A stretch of 64,000 nt of DNA, taken from NCBI GenBank assembly GCA_033297075.1, contig MU858111.1, positions 69,330 to 133,329 of the forward strand, in the 5' to 3' direction. The DNA is from Rhypophila decipiens (taxonomy: Eukaryota > Ascomycota > Sordariomycetes > Sordariales > Naviculisporaceae). A program made the translations under genes and the position numbers. Numbering within the stretch: the stretch's first letter is position 1; each line of letters begins with the position of its first letter. A model generated the notes under the pieces. That model made no database searches and was not told the origin of the DNA. It saw nothing but the letters and a program-made list of their open reading frames with translations. This document shows, piece by piece, positions 38,285 through 49,134 of this stretch.

Positions 38285-40759
38285 TTTGGTGGTTTAGTTG
38301 GAGAAGAACGAATAGGGGACCCCAGAAGCCAGTCGTCACCGTAGAAGGAATGTTGAAGAGAAGGAGGGACGGCGGCGACTCGTAGTAGGTTCTCGGAATC
38401 CGCTGAGGTCGCTGGGACCTGGCCCGCCTTGGTTTCTAGGATCGATCGGTGGGTTCGTGCGAAATGGTGAGAATGAGGGCAAGACGTCGGCCGGCTTGGT
38501 AATGCTCAGATGGGCAGATAATGGTATGAAAATGCAAAAGATACAAAGAGGAAAGAATAAAATGAATCTTGTTCTAGGATCACGGCGAGGCAATCCGGTA
38601 TGGTTGTCAAGCAGATGGAGTTGACAAAGTGGGATGGGGCCTCAGGTCAATGTTGTTCAGGTTGGTCCGACTTGGATGCGGCACTGGCGCCGAGCGGGAG
38701 GAGGAGATGGAAGGGTGCTTGATTGCTGTGGGACAATCTGTTAGCGTTGTTGCGCTGGGCCCTGGGCCTGGGGTGGCCCGGGTGGGTAAGGTGGCAGCCC
38801 AGCGGGTCAAGGGTCGGGGCAGGCCAGATCTGGACGCTGATTCGCCGTCCGGCTGCCCCTTTTGCGTTGTTATGGAGACTTGCACAGCAGATACATCTCG
38901 GATAGCGTCCTGTGGCCACTGACAAGAGCAAAGGGACTCAACAAGATGAGAATATACTCTGGCTCGTGCAAGTTGTTTAACTTTTAATCGCCATGTGATT
39001 GAGACAGCTTGCCGTAGCATCAGTTGGACCGCAATCAAGGTGCCCAAGAAGCATGGGACATGAAGCATATCATACCTATCCGCAAATTACCCCACAATCA
39101 TCGGACTGCCAAAACTTATGGGGTCGTGATGGGAACCTGGATTTGCATTTCCAGCTGCCCGCCTCGTGCACCACGGATTTCAAATCGACATGGCGCCTGG
39201 GATGCACGAAACAGAACAAGGACCGGCCGAATTTGCTCCCTGCAACTTAATGTCGCCACAGGGGCTTGAAATTTGGCCATGTCTTGGGCTTTTTTGGGGT
39301 GGGCAATTGTGTAGTGAAATTGCCGTGCTTCCGTACTGTAGTGTACTGTATGGATTATGCACTCGGGGGGGTGGCTGTGTAATGTCATTTTTCGGGAGGC
39401 GAGCGTTGTGAAGTGGCTCTCGCCGGGCGATATCAAAAGGTCAAGTTGCAAGTCTCAATCCTGATGCACAGAACGAATAAACGCTCAACTGGCATTTCAT
39501 CATGGCACAAGTGTAGCACACTCGATCTCAAGCGGAACCTCGTTGTATCATGATGGGCAGCCATTCCCACTTATCCTGTCGTTAGTCTCCACGGCCATGT
39601 TTCAGACACTCGATTTCACTTCGCAGGCGAGAATCTCCTTCACCGCGTTTCTTTGCAGGGTCCCATGCGATTATTGACTCTGTCATATCGTTTAGGGTTC
39701 GCGGGCCTGTCGACAATGAGAGGAAAGTAGTATTTTGTCTACTGCCGAGTCCCGGCTTGTTTGGGGCTGAGGAGCTGAACATCAGCTTTAAAATGCCGAT
39801 CCAAGATTCGAGACCCATGATCTGTTCTTCACAACGCATCAACCCCCTTTTCCGGATACCAGCCTGGCGGATACCTCAGTTGGAGTTTTATGAGAATATT
39901 TACCCGTGGATATTTATAGTCCATCCCAATCTTGCATCAAACGACGTTGACATGGGAATCGGATCGCCACCCTTTTGGTGTATTGAGACAAGGGTCAAAA
40001 GGGGTCGCTGTGGCTGGTGCTGGACGGTCACGTGCCTCCCATATCGGACTCCCTCGTTCGAGTCGTCCCCAGACGCGGGCGACGAGATATCTCTTGGAAC
40101 AGGACGGAACAGTTACCGGGCGGCACTGCTTGCGAGTTTCGGTAGGTGATAGAGCGGTCATCGAGGCACGATGATATCTATTAACTGGCTTTCCCAGTGA
40201 TTCATCGTCCTTCTCATCTTGGGTGCGATCCATCAGAATCGTCCATTCCATCTTGAGACCGAAGATGGTCGTACCAGCTCTCTCGGCAGATGTCATTGCC
40301 ATTCACTGTTGTTGACGTGGGCCATCAGGGACTACGACCGCACCCAGAAATTATTATTCTTTGTTCGCGGGTAGCCACTCTTTGACGATTGCTCAAGCTG
40401 TTGTCCAGCTATAAGAGTATTGTCTGCTGTGAGAGACTGATAAAGAAAAGGACGGCAGCGGCCGGAAGCGGTCAGCTTTTGAGCTTCGTTTCACGTATTC
40501 GAAGAGGTATTCTTTATTCCAGGTCTCGATGAAAAAGAAATCAGGGAATTGTTTTCCGTCTTACTGTTGTTCTTCTTTCTCGCTTTCAATTGCTCAACTA
40601 CAGCTTGACGAACTAGAGCTACTCAGCTGGACTCGACGTTTGAAGGCTGGGAATCTCCAATATACCACTGGCTATAGACCAACGGTGACGGCAGCTTCGT
40701 ACCAGTGCAGAGCCGTCTTGCTGCCAACAATCAGGCCTATACCTAATTCCAGCCACACA
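38285..40759. other. Intergenic, divergent upstream regions
   Basis: About 2.5 kb between the kinase gene and the next plus-strand gene. No coding region is supported. A GTACTGTAGTGTACTG-like semi-palindrome lies near 39333-39350. Confidence 0.5.
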
Positions 40760-42382
40760 ATGCCTCCAAAGAAGCGCCTCCATGATGATGATGATGACGA
40801 CGGAGACGATCTAAACTTCAAATGGAATAGACATAAAAAGACAAAACCAGGACCAGAGACGGGAGATTCGCCACCTGTCGTTGCTCCCCCGACAAGACAG
40901 TTACCACCACGTACACCAACGCCCGAGCTCCCGGGTCCCGGGAAGGGAACGCCGAAAGACAGCCCGCTCACTCGCCCCCCAGGTTCGACCCCAGCCCATG
41001 TAAAGAAGCGGCAGCGTCGGGAGGAGTGGGAGGAAGATAATCTACAGAGGGAGGAGCTGGCTCGGTTGGAATCCGAGGGGGGTGAACGGCTCGTCTAGGA
41101 CTGCATCGAAGAACTAAAGGCCGAGCTACTCGCTGCCGGCGTGACGCCGAGCGAGGAAAAAGACAAAAAAGACCAGAAAGTTCTTGTCTCGGTGGGTCAT
41201 CTCGGCGGCCTCATCCGCGACAATGAAGATCTCCGCAAACGGATAAACCACCAACAGAAGATCGCCAAGCCGCTGATGCTGACAGACGCCCAAAAGGCAT
41301 ACATGAAGGAGAATCGTCGCGAGCTGAAAGTAATGGCTGACGCACAAGAAGAAAGGCTTGCCAAAGAAGGTTGCCGTTACGTGTTTCCCTCGTTGATGAG
41401 CCAGTCCAATACCCGCGCGCTCCCCGAAGAAGATGCAGTACAGATGTTCCAAGACCTCGTGGTCATGGTCCGAAACATCGTCTGGGAACGCATGGACCCC
41501 GAGCTCATGCGGGACGGCCTCGGGCCCGCACAGGTGGGTGCGGATCCTTCGACAGGCACGTCGCTTCCCGGATTAGAATTCTGCGTCCGTGACTGGGGGC
41601 CGTACGTGGAGAGCGACAAGCAGCCGGGGCTCATGTTTGTCCTCCTCGAGGCCTACATCTGGTACCGTCTGCAGCGGTACATCTTCAACTCGCCCGCAGG
41701 GGACTGGAACAGCAGGCCGCCCCGGAGCGACATGGGAGGCGGGCCTCTGCCCGGGCCGGACGTGCCCACCCCATGGGGCGTCGGCTTCGGCCCGGCCCTC
41801 TTCGCCTACTTTGGCGAGGCCAAGGGCATCATCAAAAAGCAGTTCCCCGCGATGCTCGGCCAGCTGCACCTGCTCCGCGCCAAGCTCGCGAGCTTCCTTC
41901 ACCGGATTCACGCGGAGCCGGAGTGGGTGGTACAGGTAAAAGCCATCAACGACGTGCTCGGCAAACAACTGGTCCGCTTTGTCAAAGAGGACAACGTCAC
42001 GCGGTATTTAGACGAAGCGCTGGAAATCGTTGAAACGGCGATGGACCTGGACGTTAGGATGCGGCGGTCCTTGGCGGACTGGGAAATGCGCCCTTCTCCC
42101 GAGGCGAGGAAGAAAATTTCCACCAATCGTCCTAAAATTGTCAATCGTCCTTGGGAGTTTCTTCATTCTGATATGGAAGTAGCCGGGGCTCCTCCTCCTC
42201 CTAGGAAAGAGGTCAAGCATATCTCGCTCGTCGTCAGCCCAGGCCTGCTCAGGAGCGGAGCCGAGGAAGGGGAGGGCTATAACCACACAGATGTTGTTGT
42301 GAAGAGCCGGGTTGTTATTGATCCGAAAGATTTTCAAAAGGAATATGTTGAAACTGTGCCAGAGGGGGAGGGGAGTAAATAA
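40760..42382 (+). pseudogene. Hypothetical coiled-coil fungal gene interrupted by one in-frame TAG
   Basis: A continuous frame of 541 codons is broken only by TAG at 41096-41098. The 112 codons before it begin MPPKKRLHDDDDDDGDD and run through an acidic and Pro-rich segment into a charged helix. The 427 codons after it continue the same helix (CIEELKAELLAAG) and a structured region (LGGLIRDNEDLRKRINHQQ, GLEFCVRDWGPYVESDKQPG, VGFGPALFAYFGEAKGIIKKQFPAM) ending EYVETVPEGEGSK. I do not recognise the family. No intron with sound splice sites and correct phase removes the stop. TAG could derive from CAG by a C-to-T change. It may be a recent pseudogene, a sequence error or, less likely, readthrough. 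A shorter protein could start at an internal ATG near 41276. Confidence 0.6.
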
Positions 42383-42948
42383 GGCGTTGGGTAACTGGTC
42401 GAGGTTTGATAGAAGACTTACAAGACATGCGGCCGTTTTTATGTATAACTGCTTGGGTTAGGAACATCAATTCTGCTGTGGATACTTTAACTGTTTCCAT
42501 CTGCGTCTGTAAAAGTAATTGGTAATAAATCGAGGCCAGTGGAAAGTCAAATCAACCGTGACGACATGAGGAAGGTCCGCGCTACCACTTATACCGACTT
42601 CCAACATGGTAAATCCCAACAGCCTAATAAAACTTATTTGAGAACAACCAAAAGCACAAATAGACCTGCGTCACTAGAGCAGCAGATGACATTGACCATC
42701 GGCGTGCATGTCAGGTGCCCCGGAGGAAGGAGCTCCTGCAGAACTTTCAACTTGGGCAGGGGTAGCCGCCTTTTATGCATATCAACACGCTCTCCCGCAT
42801 ACTTTATTCTTCAGAAATTAAATTTTCTGCAAAAGAACAGACAATGGCTGTGCGTCAAGGGAAAATCAACATTTTCCTCACAACCAAATAGCTGCTTGTT
42901 GACCACAACCAACCACCACAATCTCTTCCCAATTTATTCACCGCAGAA
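42383..42948. other. Intergenic region
   Basis: About 565 bases between two plus-strand genes. No gene seen; the stretch before 42949 is CA-rich, typical of a fungal leader. Confidence 0.5.
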
Positions 42949-44310
42949 ATGGTGTCGCCGACCCCTTTGACCGCATCTCTCAAGGGCTCAACTCGCATAC
43001 TGCACAGCGCGATGGCCACCTCCACAGCTGCTGTCCTCTCTTCCCGGCTGGTGAGAAACCTTTCGACCCTCGCTCGTCAGAGACCAGTTCGCCCAGTCCT
43101 CATTCTGTCAAGGATGATATCACCACTGCCACTTCCTGCCCTTCATATCCGCCAACCATCTCCAACCCGGTACCTCTCAACAACCGGCTCCAAGCCCTGG
43201 TTCATGCTCACAGAGGAGCGCTACATCCCAAAACGAGACCCCAACAAGCCCCCCGAGAAATGGACTCCCCCTTCAGAATCCGCCCTCGACGAGCGTCCAG
43301 TCCTCATAATCGGCGCGGGCAACCTAGGCCGCCGAATCGCTCTAATCTGGGCCTCCAACTCCCGCCCCGTGACAATCTACGACTCCTCCCCCGACGCTCT
43401 AATCGAAGCAACAGAGTACATAACCGACAACCTCGGCGCCTACTGCGCCTCCCGCTCCACGCACCCAGGCCACGTCTGCACGACTACCTCCGTCCGCGTC
43501 GCCACCACCACAGGCCGACACGAAGGCGCCGACCTGTCCCATCTGACCGACACCCAGAAGCTCGAGCTCCAATCTGGCTGGCACGGCCCCTGGATGGCAA
43601 TCGACTGTCTGCCTGAATCCCTCGACTTGAAGATTAACGTCCTAGACCAGTTCGAACACCACCTGCCTAATGACGCTATCCTCGCGTCGAACAGCGCAAG
43701 CCTAATGACGTCCGAAATGGCAACCCATCTGCACTACCCGGAAAGACTCCTCAACACGCATTACTTCATCCCGCCTAGAAATCGGATGGTGGAGCTCATG
43801 TCGTCCTCGCACACCCACGCCGAGATCTTCTCATTCCTCGCGCAACAAATGAAGCGCGTCGGGTTGACGCCAATGATTGTGCCCCCCGGAATCCAATCAC
43901 CGGGCTTTATATTCAACCGCATCTGGGCAGCCACCAAGCGCGAGACACTCGCCGTCTTGTCAGAGGGCGTCGCCAAGCCAGGTGATATCGACGCCTTGTT
44001 TCGCGATTTCTTTCATGCGGAAAAGGGCCCATGCGAGAGGATGGATGAGGTCGGCTTGGATACCATTGCCAAGGTGCAGGACCATTACGATGCTGCGCAG
44101 GAGAGACGGCTTGAGGCGGCGGGGGGGCAGGTTGCGGAGAAGGAGAGCAGGAGGAGGAGCTTGGAGTGGTTGCGGAAGAATTATGTCGAGCTTGATAAGC
44201 TTGGGGAGAAGACGGGGGATGGGCTGTATACGAATCGCGAGAGGGAGGCGCTGAAGAGGGAGCATGAGAGGGGTCGGTTTGAGGATGTTGAGGAGACGCA
44301 GGGGGCTTGA
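42949..44310 (+). CDS. 3-hydroxyacyl-CoA dehydrogenase-like NAD(P)-binding protein
   Basis: Single exon of 453 codons. The first ~75 residues are Arg/Ser/Leu-rich with few acids and look like a mitochondrial presequence; internal Met residues leave the start open. A Rossmann fold follows with the dinucleotide motif VLIIGAGNLGRRIAL (about residues 118-132) and an acidic residue ending the second strand (TIYDSSPDAL). The core catalytic features of the 3-hydroxyacyl-CoA dehydrogenase family are recognisable: ILASNSASLMTSEMA and NTHYFIPPRNRMVELM, whose His and Glu fit the catalytic pair. The C-terminal helical domain has GFIFNRIWAATKRETLAVL. Such proteins oxidise 3-hydroxyacyl-CoA or related hydroxy acids with NAD. 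The substrate here cannot be read; the C-terminal 60 residues are unusually charged. Confidence 0.87.
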   Translation: MVSPTPLTASLKGSTRILHSAMATSTAAVLSSRLVRNLSTLARQRPVRPVLILSRMISPLPLPALHIRQPSPTRYLSTTGSKPWFMLTEERYIPKRDPNKPPEKWTPPSESALDERPVLIIGAGNLGRRIALIWASNSRPVTIYDSSPDALIEATEYITDNLGAYCASRSTHPGHVCTTTSVRVATTTGRHEGADLSHLTDTQKLELQSGWHGPWMAIDCLPESLDLKINVLDQFEHHLPNDAILASNSASLMTSEMATHLHYPERLLNTHYFIPPRNRMVELMSSSHTHAEIFSFLAQQMKRVGLTPMIVPPGIQSPGFIFNRIWAATKRETLAVLSEGVAKPGDIDALFRDFFHAEKGPCERMDEVGLDTIAKVQDHYDAAQERRLEAAGGQVAEKESRRRSLEWLRKNYVELDKLGEKTGDGLYTNREREALKREHERGRFEDVEETQGA

Positions 44311-44637
44311 TTCTTGGGTTTGAGATTGATATTGCTGTAAGTACTTTGGTCACTGGACTGGACTGGTGGGATTGAATCTGGAGACCTATGGACAGACCTC
44401 TGAGGAATTGACGAGGCGTATGAACTTCTGTCATAAGACGTACTAATTAGTATTTTTGGTTTCGTGTACAAGTATCTCATCCGCACGACCTGCTCCATGA
44501 CGGGTGTATGTACTATGATTCATAAGGTAGCCTCCCAGATAACGTACTGTCTGAGTTACCGAGCTGTCAATAAAGCCAATGAAACAATAAAAACGCCCGG
44601 TTTCCCGTTTTCCCATTCAACAGCCCCCTCTTTCATT
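44311..44637. other. Intergenic, 3' flank of the dehydrogenase-like gene
   Basis: About 330 bases before the hexanucleotide repeat. No gene seen. Confidence 0.5.
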
Positions 44638-44727
44638 TTCATTTTCATTTTCATTTTCATTTTCATTTTCATTTTCATTTTCATTTTCATTTTCATTTTC
44701 ATTTTCATTTTCATTTTCATTTTCATT
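44632..44727 (+). repeat. (TTTTCA)n hexanucleotide microsatellite
   Basis: About 15 nearly perfect tandem copies of a TTTTCA/CATTTT hexamer with no interruption over ~90 bases. It is open in several frames (a Phe-Ile repeat on the plus strand, a Met-Lys repeat on the minus strand), but neither is believable as protein. It lies between two convergent genes. Confidence 0.95.
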
Positions 44728-44808
44728 GTCAATCTCATTCTCAGACACAAACCAGAATCAAATCCAGCGAACCGAAAAACAGAACCTGAAAAAAAAAGAT
44801 TTCCAAAA

Positions 44809-45527
44809 TCAATGCTCCTCCTTCCTAGTCCCTCTTCCATCAGCCCCCAACCAAGAAATCCCATCCGTAACACCCCTAATCGAATTCTTACACCAGGAAT
44901 GCCCCCCTCCCCCATTCACAAGCGCCAGTCCATAACCCTCATGCTCCTCCTGCCCCTCCCCGAATAAATACTCTGGGTCAATCGTACCGACCGCAAGTTC
45001 GAGGTAATCTTCTTCTTCTTCTTCTTCTGCCTTGTCAGGGGGGTTATTGGACTTTGGACGCCAGTACATGAAGCTCCCGCAGTTTGTGCAGATCCCGCGC
45101 GCGCCGATTGGTGAGGCGGGGTTTATGATGTATTCTTTTAGTGTGGAGGGGATTTCATTACTTGACGATGAGGCTGTGGGGGAGGAAGAAGAGGAGGTAT
45201 CATCATTGGTAGGAGGAAGATAGCGGAAACATTTGGACGCCGGCTTTATGGTGTGCGCTAGGAAGAAGAGGGAGCCTGTTTGTCTGCGGCATTGGGTGCA
45301 TTGGCATGATCCGGACTTTTTTTTGTCAGTATGAAAAGATAGGGCCGAGGGAAGGAAAGAAAAGAAAAGGAAAGTCAAGGCATGGACGAGAAAGGAAACG
45401 TACGTACAGCTTTCTTGAAATCATGGTCAACAGGAAAGTCCACCTTGTACCGAATGCCTCCGCAGAGACAACCGCCGGTGATGGACTTGGGCGTGGGAAA
45501 GGTCAGTTCGTCTAAGGAAGCGATCAT
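44809..45527 (-). CDS. GFA/CENP-V-type zinc-binding protein
   Basis: Two exons, 45527-45408 and 45315-44809, encode 208 codons; the 92-nt intron has donor GTACGT. The zinc-binding pattern of the glutathione-dependent formaldehyde-activating (GFA) / CENP-V fold is present in order: GGCLCGGIRYKV, CQCTQCRRQTG with SLFFLAHTI, then ICTNCGSFMYW. The structural and catalytic cysteines are therefore kept. The family includes glutathione-adduct handling enzymes and many uncharacterised members. Two low-complexity inserts, one Ser/Thr-rich (SSSSSPTASSSS) and one Glu-rich (AEEEEEEDYLEL), enlarge loops of the fold. The C-terminal NSIRGVTDGISWLGADGRG is typical of fungal members. The specific substrate is unknown. 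Confidence 0.9.
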
Positions 45528-46510
45528 GATGGGTGGCTGATATGTGGATATGGTGATGTCTGGCTGAGCGTGTAGGTTTCTTCTTTTGTGTCTTTTATCT
45601 TGGGTTACGGAAGAACGGATGGGAAGGCTGAGGTCTTGTTCAGTCAAATTGAGAATATCGTGGACGAGAAAACAAAAAGATGATATTCTCAAGTAAAAGG
45701 AAAAAAACAAATAGAATGAACATCTCCCGTCTCATACACTAATATATTACACACTTCCTGCTTCTGTCTTGCCTCTTGCCTGCCAGGAAATATCTTGGCA
45801 TGGCAATGACCGGGCACGCCCTTTGATCCAACATGGCGAGGATCGATATGCGGGCTGCCATGCCGTTGACGATCCTGACGTATGCGGGGTTTGTGAGTCG
45901 GTGAATGGTTGGCTCGCTCATTGCCAGTCCTTTGTTTGTATGGTTGTGCCGGGAACCCCTATTTCGGTACCTCACCCTGAACATGTAAGTGCGAGCCAAT
46001 CAAGGGCGGTCTTTTATACATCTCGCATATAGACTGGATAAGGGATGTTTGTCCATCTTTAAGCACATATAAGTACTATCAACCGGAATTATAATTTTGT
46101 CTCATTACTCAATATGAGCCTTATAAAGACCCAATGAGTTCCTACGTACTAAAGCTCATGAGAAAACGGTTTGACGCGTGGTCGAGGCTATATACATCCT
46201 AAACGTCCCCAAGGAGCAGGCTCGGAGGAGATTCCAACACAAAGTAAACACAGATGTAATATATGATGGTACACGCTACATGTAGGCAATAATGTAAGCC
46301 AGCACACGAAGCCTCCCTCAGCCTCCCTCAGCCTTCAGGCTCCGATAACGAGAAGCGAAAACAACTCCGGGAACGCCGTTAACAGACACAAAGATCAAAC
46401 CCAAGAACCAGAAACAAAAACGCACCAAAAGACTGATCCTCCTCCACTAACGCCATAGCCATGTTTTACATTGACCAAAGAGAACCCCTCATGTCCCAAT
46501 CACTAAACAA
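45528..46510. other. Intergenic region
   Basis: About 980 bases. No gene recognised. A small tandem duplication (two copies of GCCTCCCTCA) lies near 46310-46331. Confidence 0.5.
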
Positions 46511-47585
46511 TCACCTCTCCACACCCCCAGTCACAGGCACAGCCGTAGCCGTAGCCATAGCCACAGGCTTACTGGCACCGGCCGTATTCCCACCTCCAAC
46601 CGTCCCATACAGGCCATACCCAGATAAACTAGCATGCGAATGCGAGTTCAACGAGACATGCTCACCACCATGTCCTGTCCCCGTACCACCAGTATTTACT
46701 CCTACTCCCCCCTCCGCAGCACGAACCCAATTCTCAGGCACGTTATTCTCCTCAGACGCCTTGGCAGCATTATACTTCTTAAACGCGACCTGCACCAGCA
46801 GCCCGACCTCCTGCCGATTCCTCCCGATAACGCCCACGGCAAGCAACGCCTCGGTCTGCTCGATCCAGTCCTGCAGTTTGCGGAATTCAGCCTGGTCATG
46901 CCGCAGCCGTTCTGCCAGCCCCTGGCCTTTGATGAGCGCGAGGATGCCCGCTATGACGGTGTTGATTGCGCCCAGTAAGGTGATCAGGGCCGGGTAGGAG
47001 CCTGCTGTTGGGCCTCTTGTTTATTGTCAGTGTTTAGAAACATAAAGGGGGTGAGGGGACAAAAACTCACAAAGCCGTCAACGAAGCGCCCAGGATAATC
47101 TGCCCAAAGTGACAAACCCACACCAAAACACAAACAAACACATGCCCAGCCCGCTTAGACTTTTGCGCCTGCAAAACAGCAGCGTAGATCCCCGTTGCTT
47201 TCTTCCCGCTCCCATATGAACCACCATCACCACCGGCAGCAGTCCACCCCGTCATAACCCGCCATGTCCTCCCCCTACTAAACCCATGTCCACGCGCCCC
47301 TCTTGTACCGGTACCGGTACCATACCCCCCGCGTCCTTCTTCCAACGTCTTGGCGAGCGGGAAAGTCGTGCCGGTGAGGGTATTCGTCACCCCCGAGATC
47401 CCGACCGCCCGGCGGAAGATGATGAGATTCTCGTCGTTGTTTTTGCGAACGTGTAAGCCCGCGGGTGCGCCCCAGGACATGGCAGTGTCTGCCTTTGGGA
47501 TCCCGGGGAGAGGGGCGTTTGGCGAGATTGGCGGGCTGGGAATCGGGGAGTGAGGCCCCGGGTAGGGTTGGGGGGCGGACGGCAT
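46511..47585 (-). CDS. Fungal SLATT-type two-transmembrane putative effector protein
   Basis: Two exons, 47585-47071 and 47015-46511, encode 339 codons in phase; the 55-nt intron has donor GTGAGT. After a Pro-rich N-terminus comes the fungal SLATT pattern: LIIFRRAVGI, then GIYAAVLQAQKSKRAGH leading into membrane helix 1 (FVCVLVWVCHFGQIILGASLTAL), a short turn, helix 2 (ALITLLGAINTVIAGILALI) and KGQGLAERLRHDQAEFRKLQDWIEQTEAL. SLATT (SMODS and SLOG-associating 2TM) domains were predicted as membrane-disrupting effectors in prokaryotic nucleotide-signalling conflict systems, and fungal versions are common. The C-terminal ~100 residues are a variable Gly/His/Ser-rich tail. No partner gene is fused. 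Acting as a pore in fungal cell death is inference; the fold match by eye is strong. Confidence 0.85.
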
Positions 47586-49134
47586 GTTTATTGTCCTTGT
47601 TGAATAATGGTATGGATAAGTAGAGATAGCAGGGTTGGTAGATAATGATAGGGTCTTGAATTCAGGTTGAACTGAGTGGGTATGATGAGCAGAGGTGAGG
47701 CACAGTTGGGCGAGAAGGCTGTATATAAAGCACCTGGCTGGGGAAGGGTGGCTGCGGCGGGATTGTCAAGGATATCATCGTGGTCGTTCGTCTCGTTGAC
47801 TAATAAATAGAACCTTTCAACACCCAGAATCTCAGATAGAAGACTCTCATAGTACATGTTATGCCTGCAGCCAAGCGCAAATGCCGTTGGCGTACCGGGC
47901 AGTTGGAGCCATCATCTCGCCGTTGGGCCTCACACTGTGCGCTATGCAACCACATAGTTTCGCACCATCGCCAACCGTCATGCGCCTGTGGTTCGCGAGC
48001 ATCAGTAAAAATCTGTACTGGCGCTTAGGCGCTTCCGAATGCGCTTTTCAATTCGAAGAATAGTCAATGCTACAGTCAGGTCCTCGAAATGCAGGTCCAT
48101 TCCCAGGTTCGAACTGTCTCGCTGCGGGTTTGATTCTGTTTGCCTGTCTTTCCGCTCCCTAAATAGCAGGTCAGAAATTAAAATGCAATCAAAACTTGCA
48201 GCAGAGTCTCCGTCTGTTTGAGTAGACGTTTGATTCCCAAGCGCACGATGACCGGTCTCGAGCGATTTGCGACAGATGCACGATTGGCAACAGACACTCG
48301 GATGGTGATATTGCGACTCGAGTTTCATCAAGTAGACGCGCGCTTGATGGTTGTTTGCTCGAAAAGTGGTGTCGGGAGGTGATTTCAGACTTGACGGCGA
48401 CAGTCTGGCTTGGGATACGGGAAGGGCTCGAAGCTGATGTAGTCTGTTGCTCATGATGGCAGTTATATGCTCTGAGTACGACCAGTCTAGTGAACTGAGC
48501 GAGTAAAGCCGAAATTCGGTAATTTAACTTTTAGATGAAAGGCCATGGTGTGTCGAGGAAAGGGCTCCTGGCAGCTTTCGTATGTTTGCAAGACGAGACT
48601 CTTACAAAGAAGAGATCAACAGAGCCATAGTTAACGGCAGTCAATAATAGGGGGTCAAATCTATGGTGGAAAAAGCGATGAATCTATTCAACTATGACTG
48701 GGAAAAACAAGCCCTTATATGACTAGATTGAATGGCTAGTTTCCGAGCCTAGCCGAGGCCAATTCGGCCCTTTTAAGTAAAATTAGAGACTAATATAGCG
48801 AGAAAAGAATAAATGGTGTTACTAACACTTATAGAAGGGCTGTAACCAGCGAGATGCGATTTGAGCATAAGACACTCACTCGGCTTGAAGTGGTTCATAC
48901 GGTTGGCCGAGCACTATGTTGCGCTGCGTTGAACCGCCCTTCTTCTTCTTCGAGACGGTTCGGTGACAAACGCCTCCAACAACCCGCCCAATCGCTCCGT
49001 TCGTACATGAGGACACGATGCAAGGGATTTGGACAATCCGGACCATTTCTTATAAACAGTGTCCGGGTATTATTATGGTATGTAGCTAGTGGCCTATAAT
49101 TATCCAGCCGAGAGACGAAACCAGCATCCATTTT
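47586..49134. other. Intergenic region
   Basis: About 1.55 kb between the SLATT gene and the NLR gene. A 150-codon minus-strand frame at 48002-48454 exists but has no recognisable product (see rejected items). The rest is AT-rich. Confidence 0.5.

Noticed and set aside
38629..39068. Overlapping small frames upstream of the kinase gene
   Set aside because: Frames on both strands with no motif; judged chance in a GC-rich stretch.
44556..44915. Met-Lys repeat open frame across the microsatellite
   Set aside because: Created by translating the TTTTCA repeat; not a protein gene.
45739..45999. 86-codon minus-strand frame near the GFA-type gene
   Set aside because: No homology by eye, no good start context and no conserved motif.
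48100..48140. GGTTCGAA-like motif suggesting a tRNA T-arm
   Set aside because: No acceptor, D-arm or anticodon arm can be folded around it; no tRNA was supportable in the window.
48002..48454. 150-codon minus-strand open frame
   Set aside because: Reasonable length but no recognisable domain, no clear splice extension, and an otherwise AT-rich non-coding setting. I could not support it as a gene.
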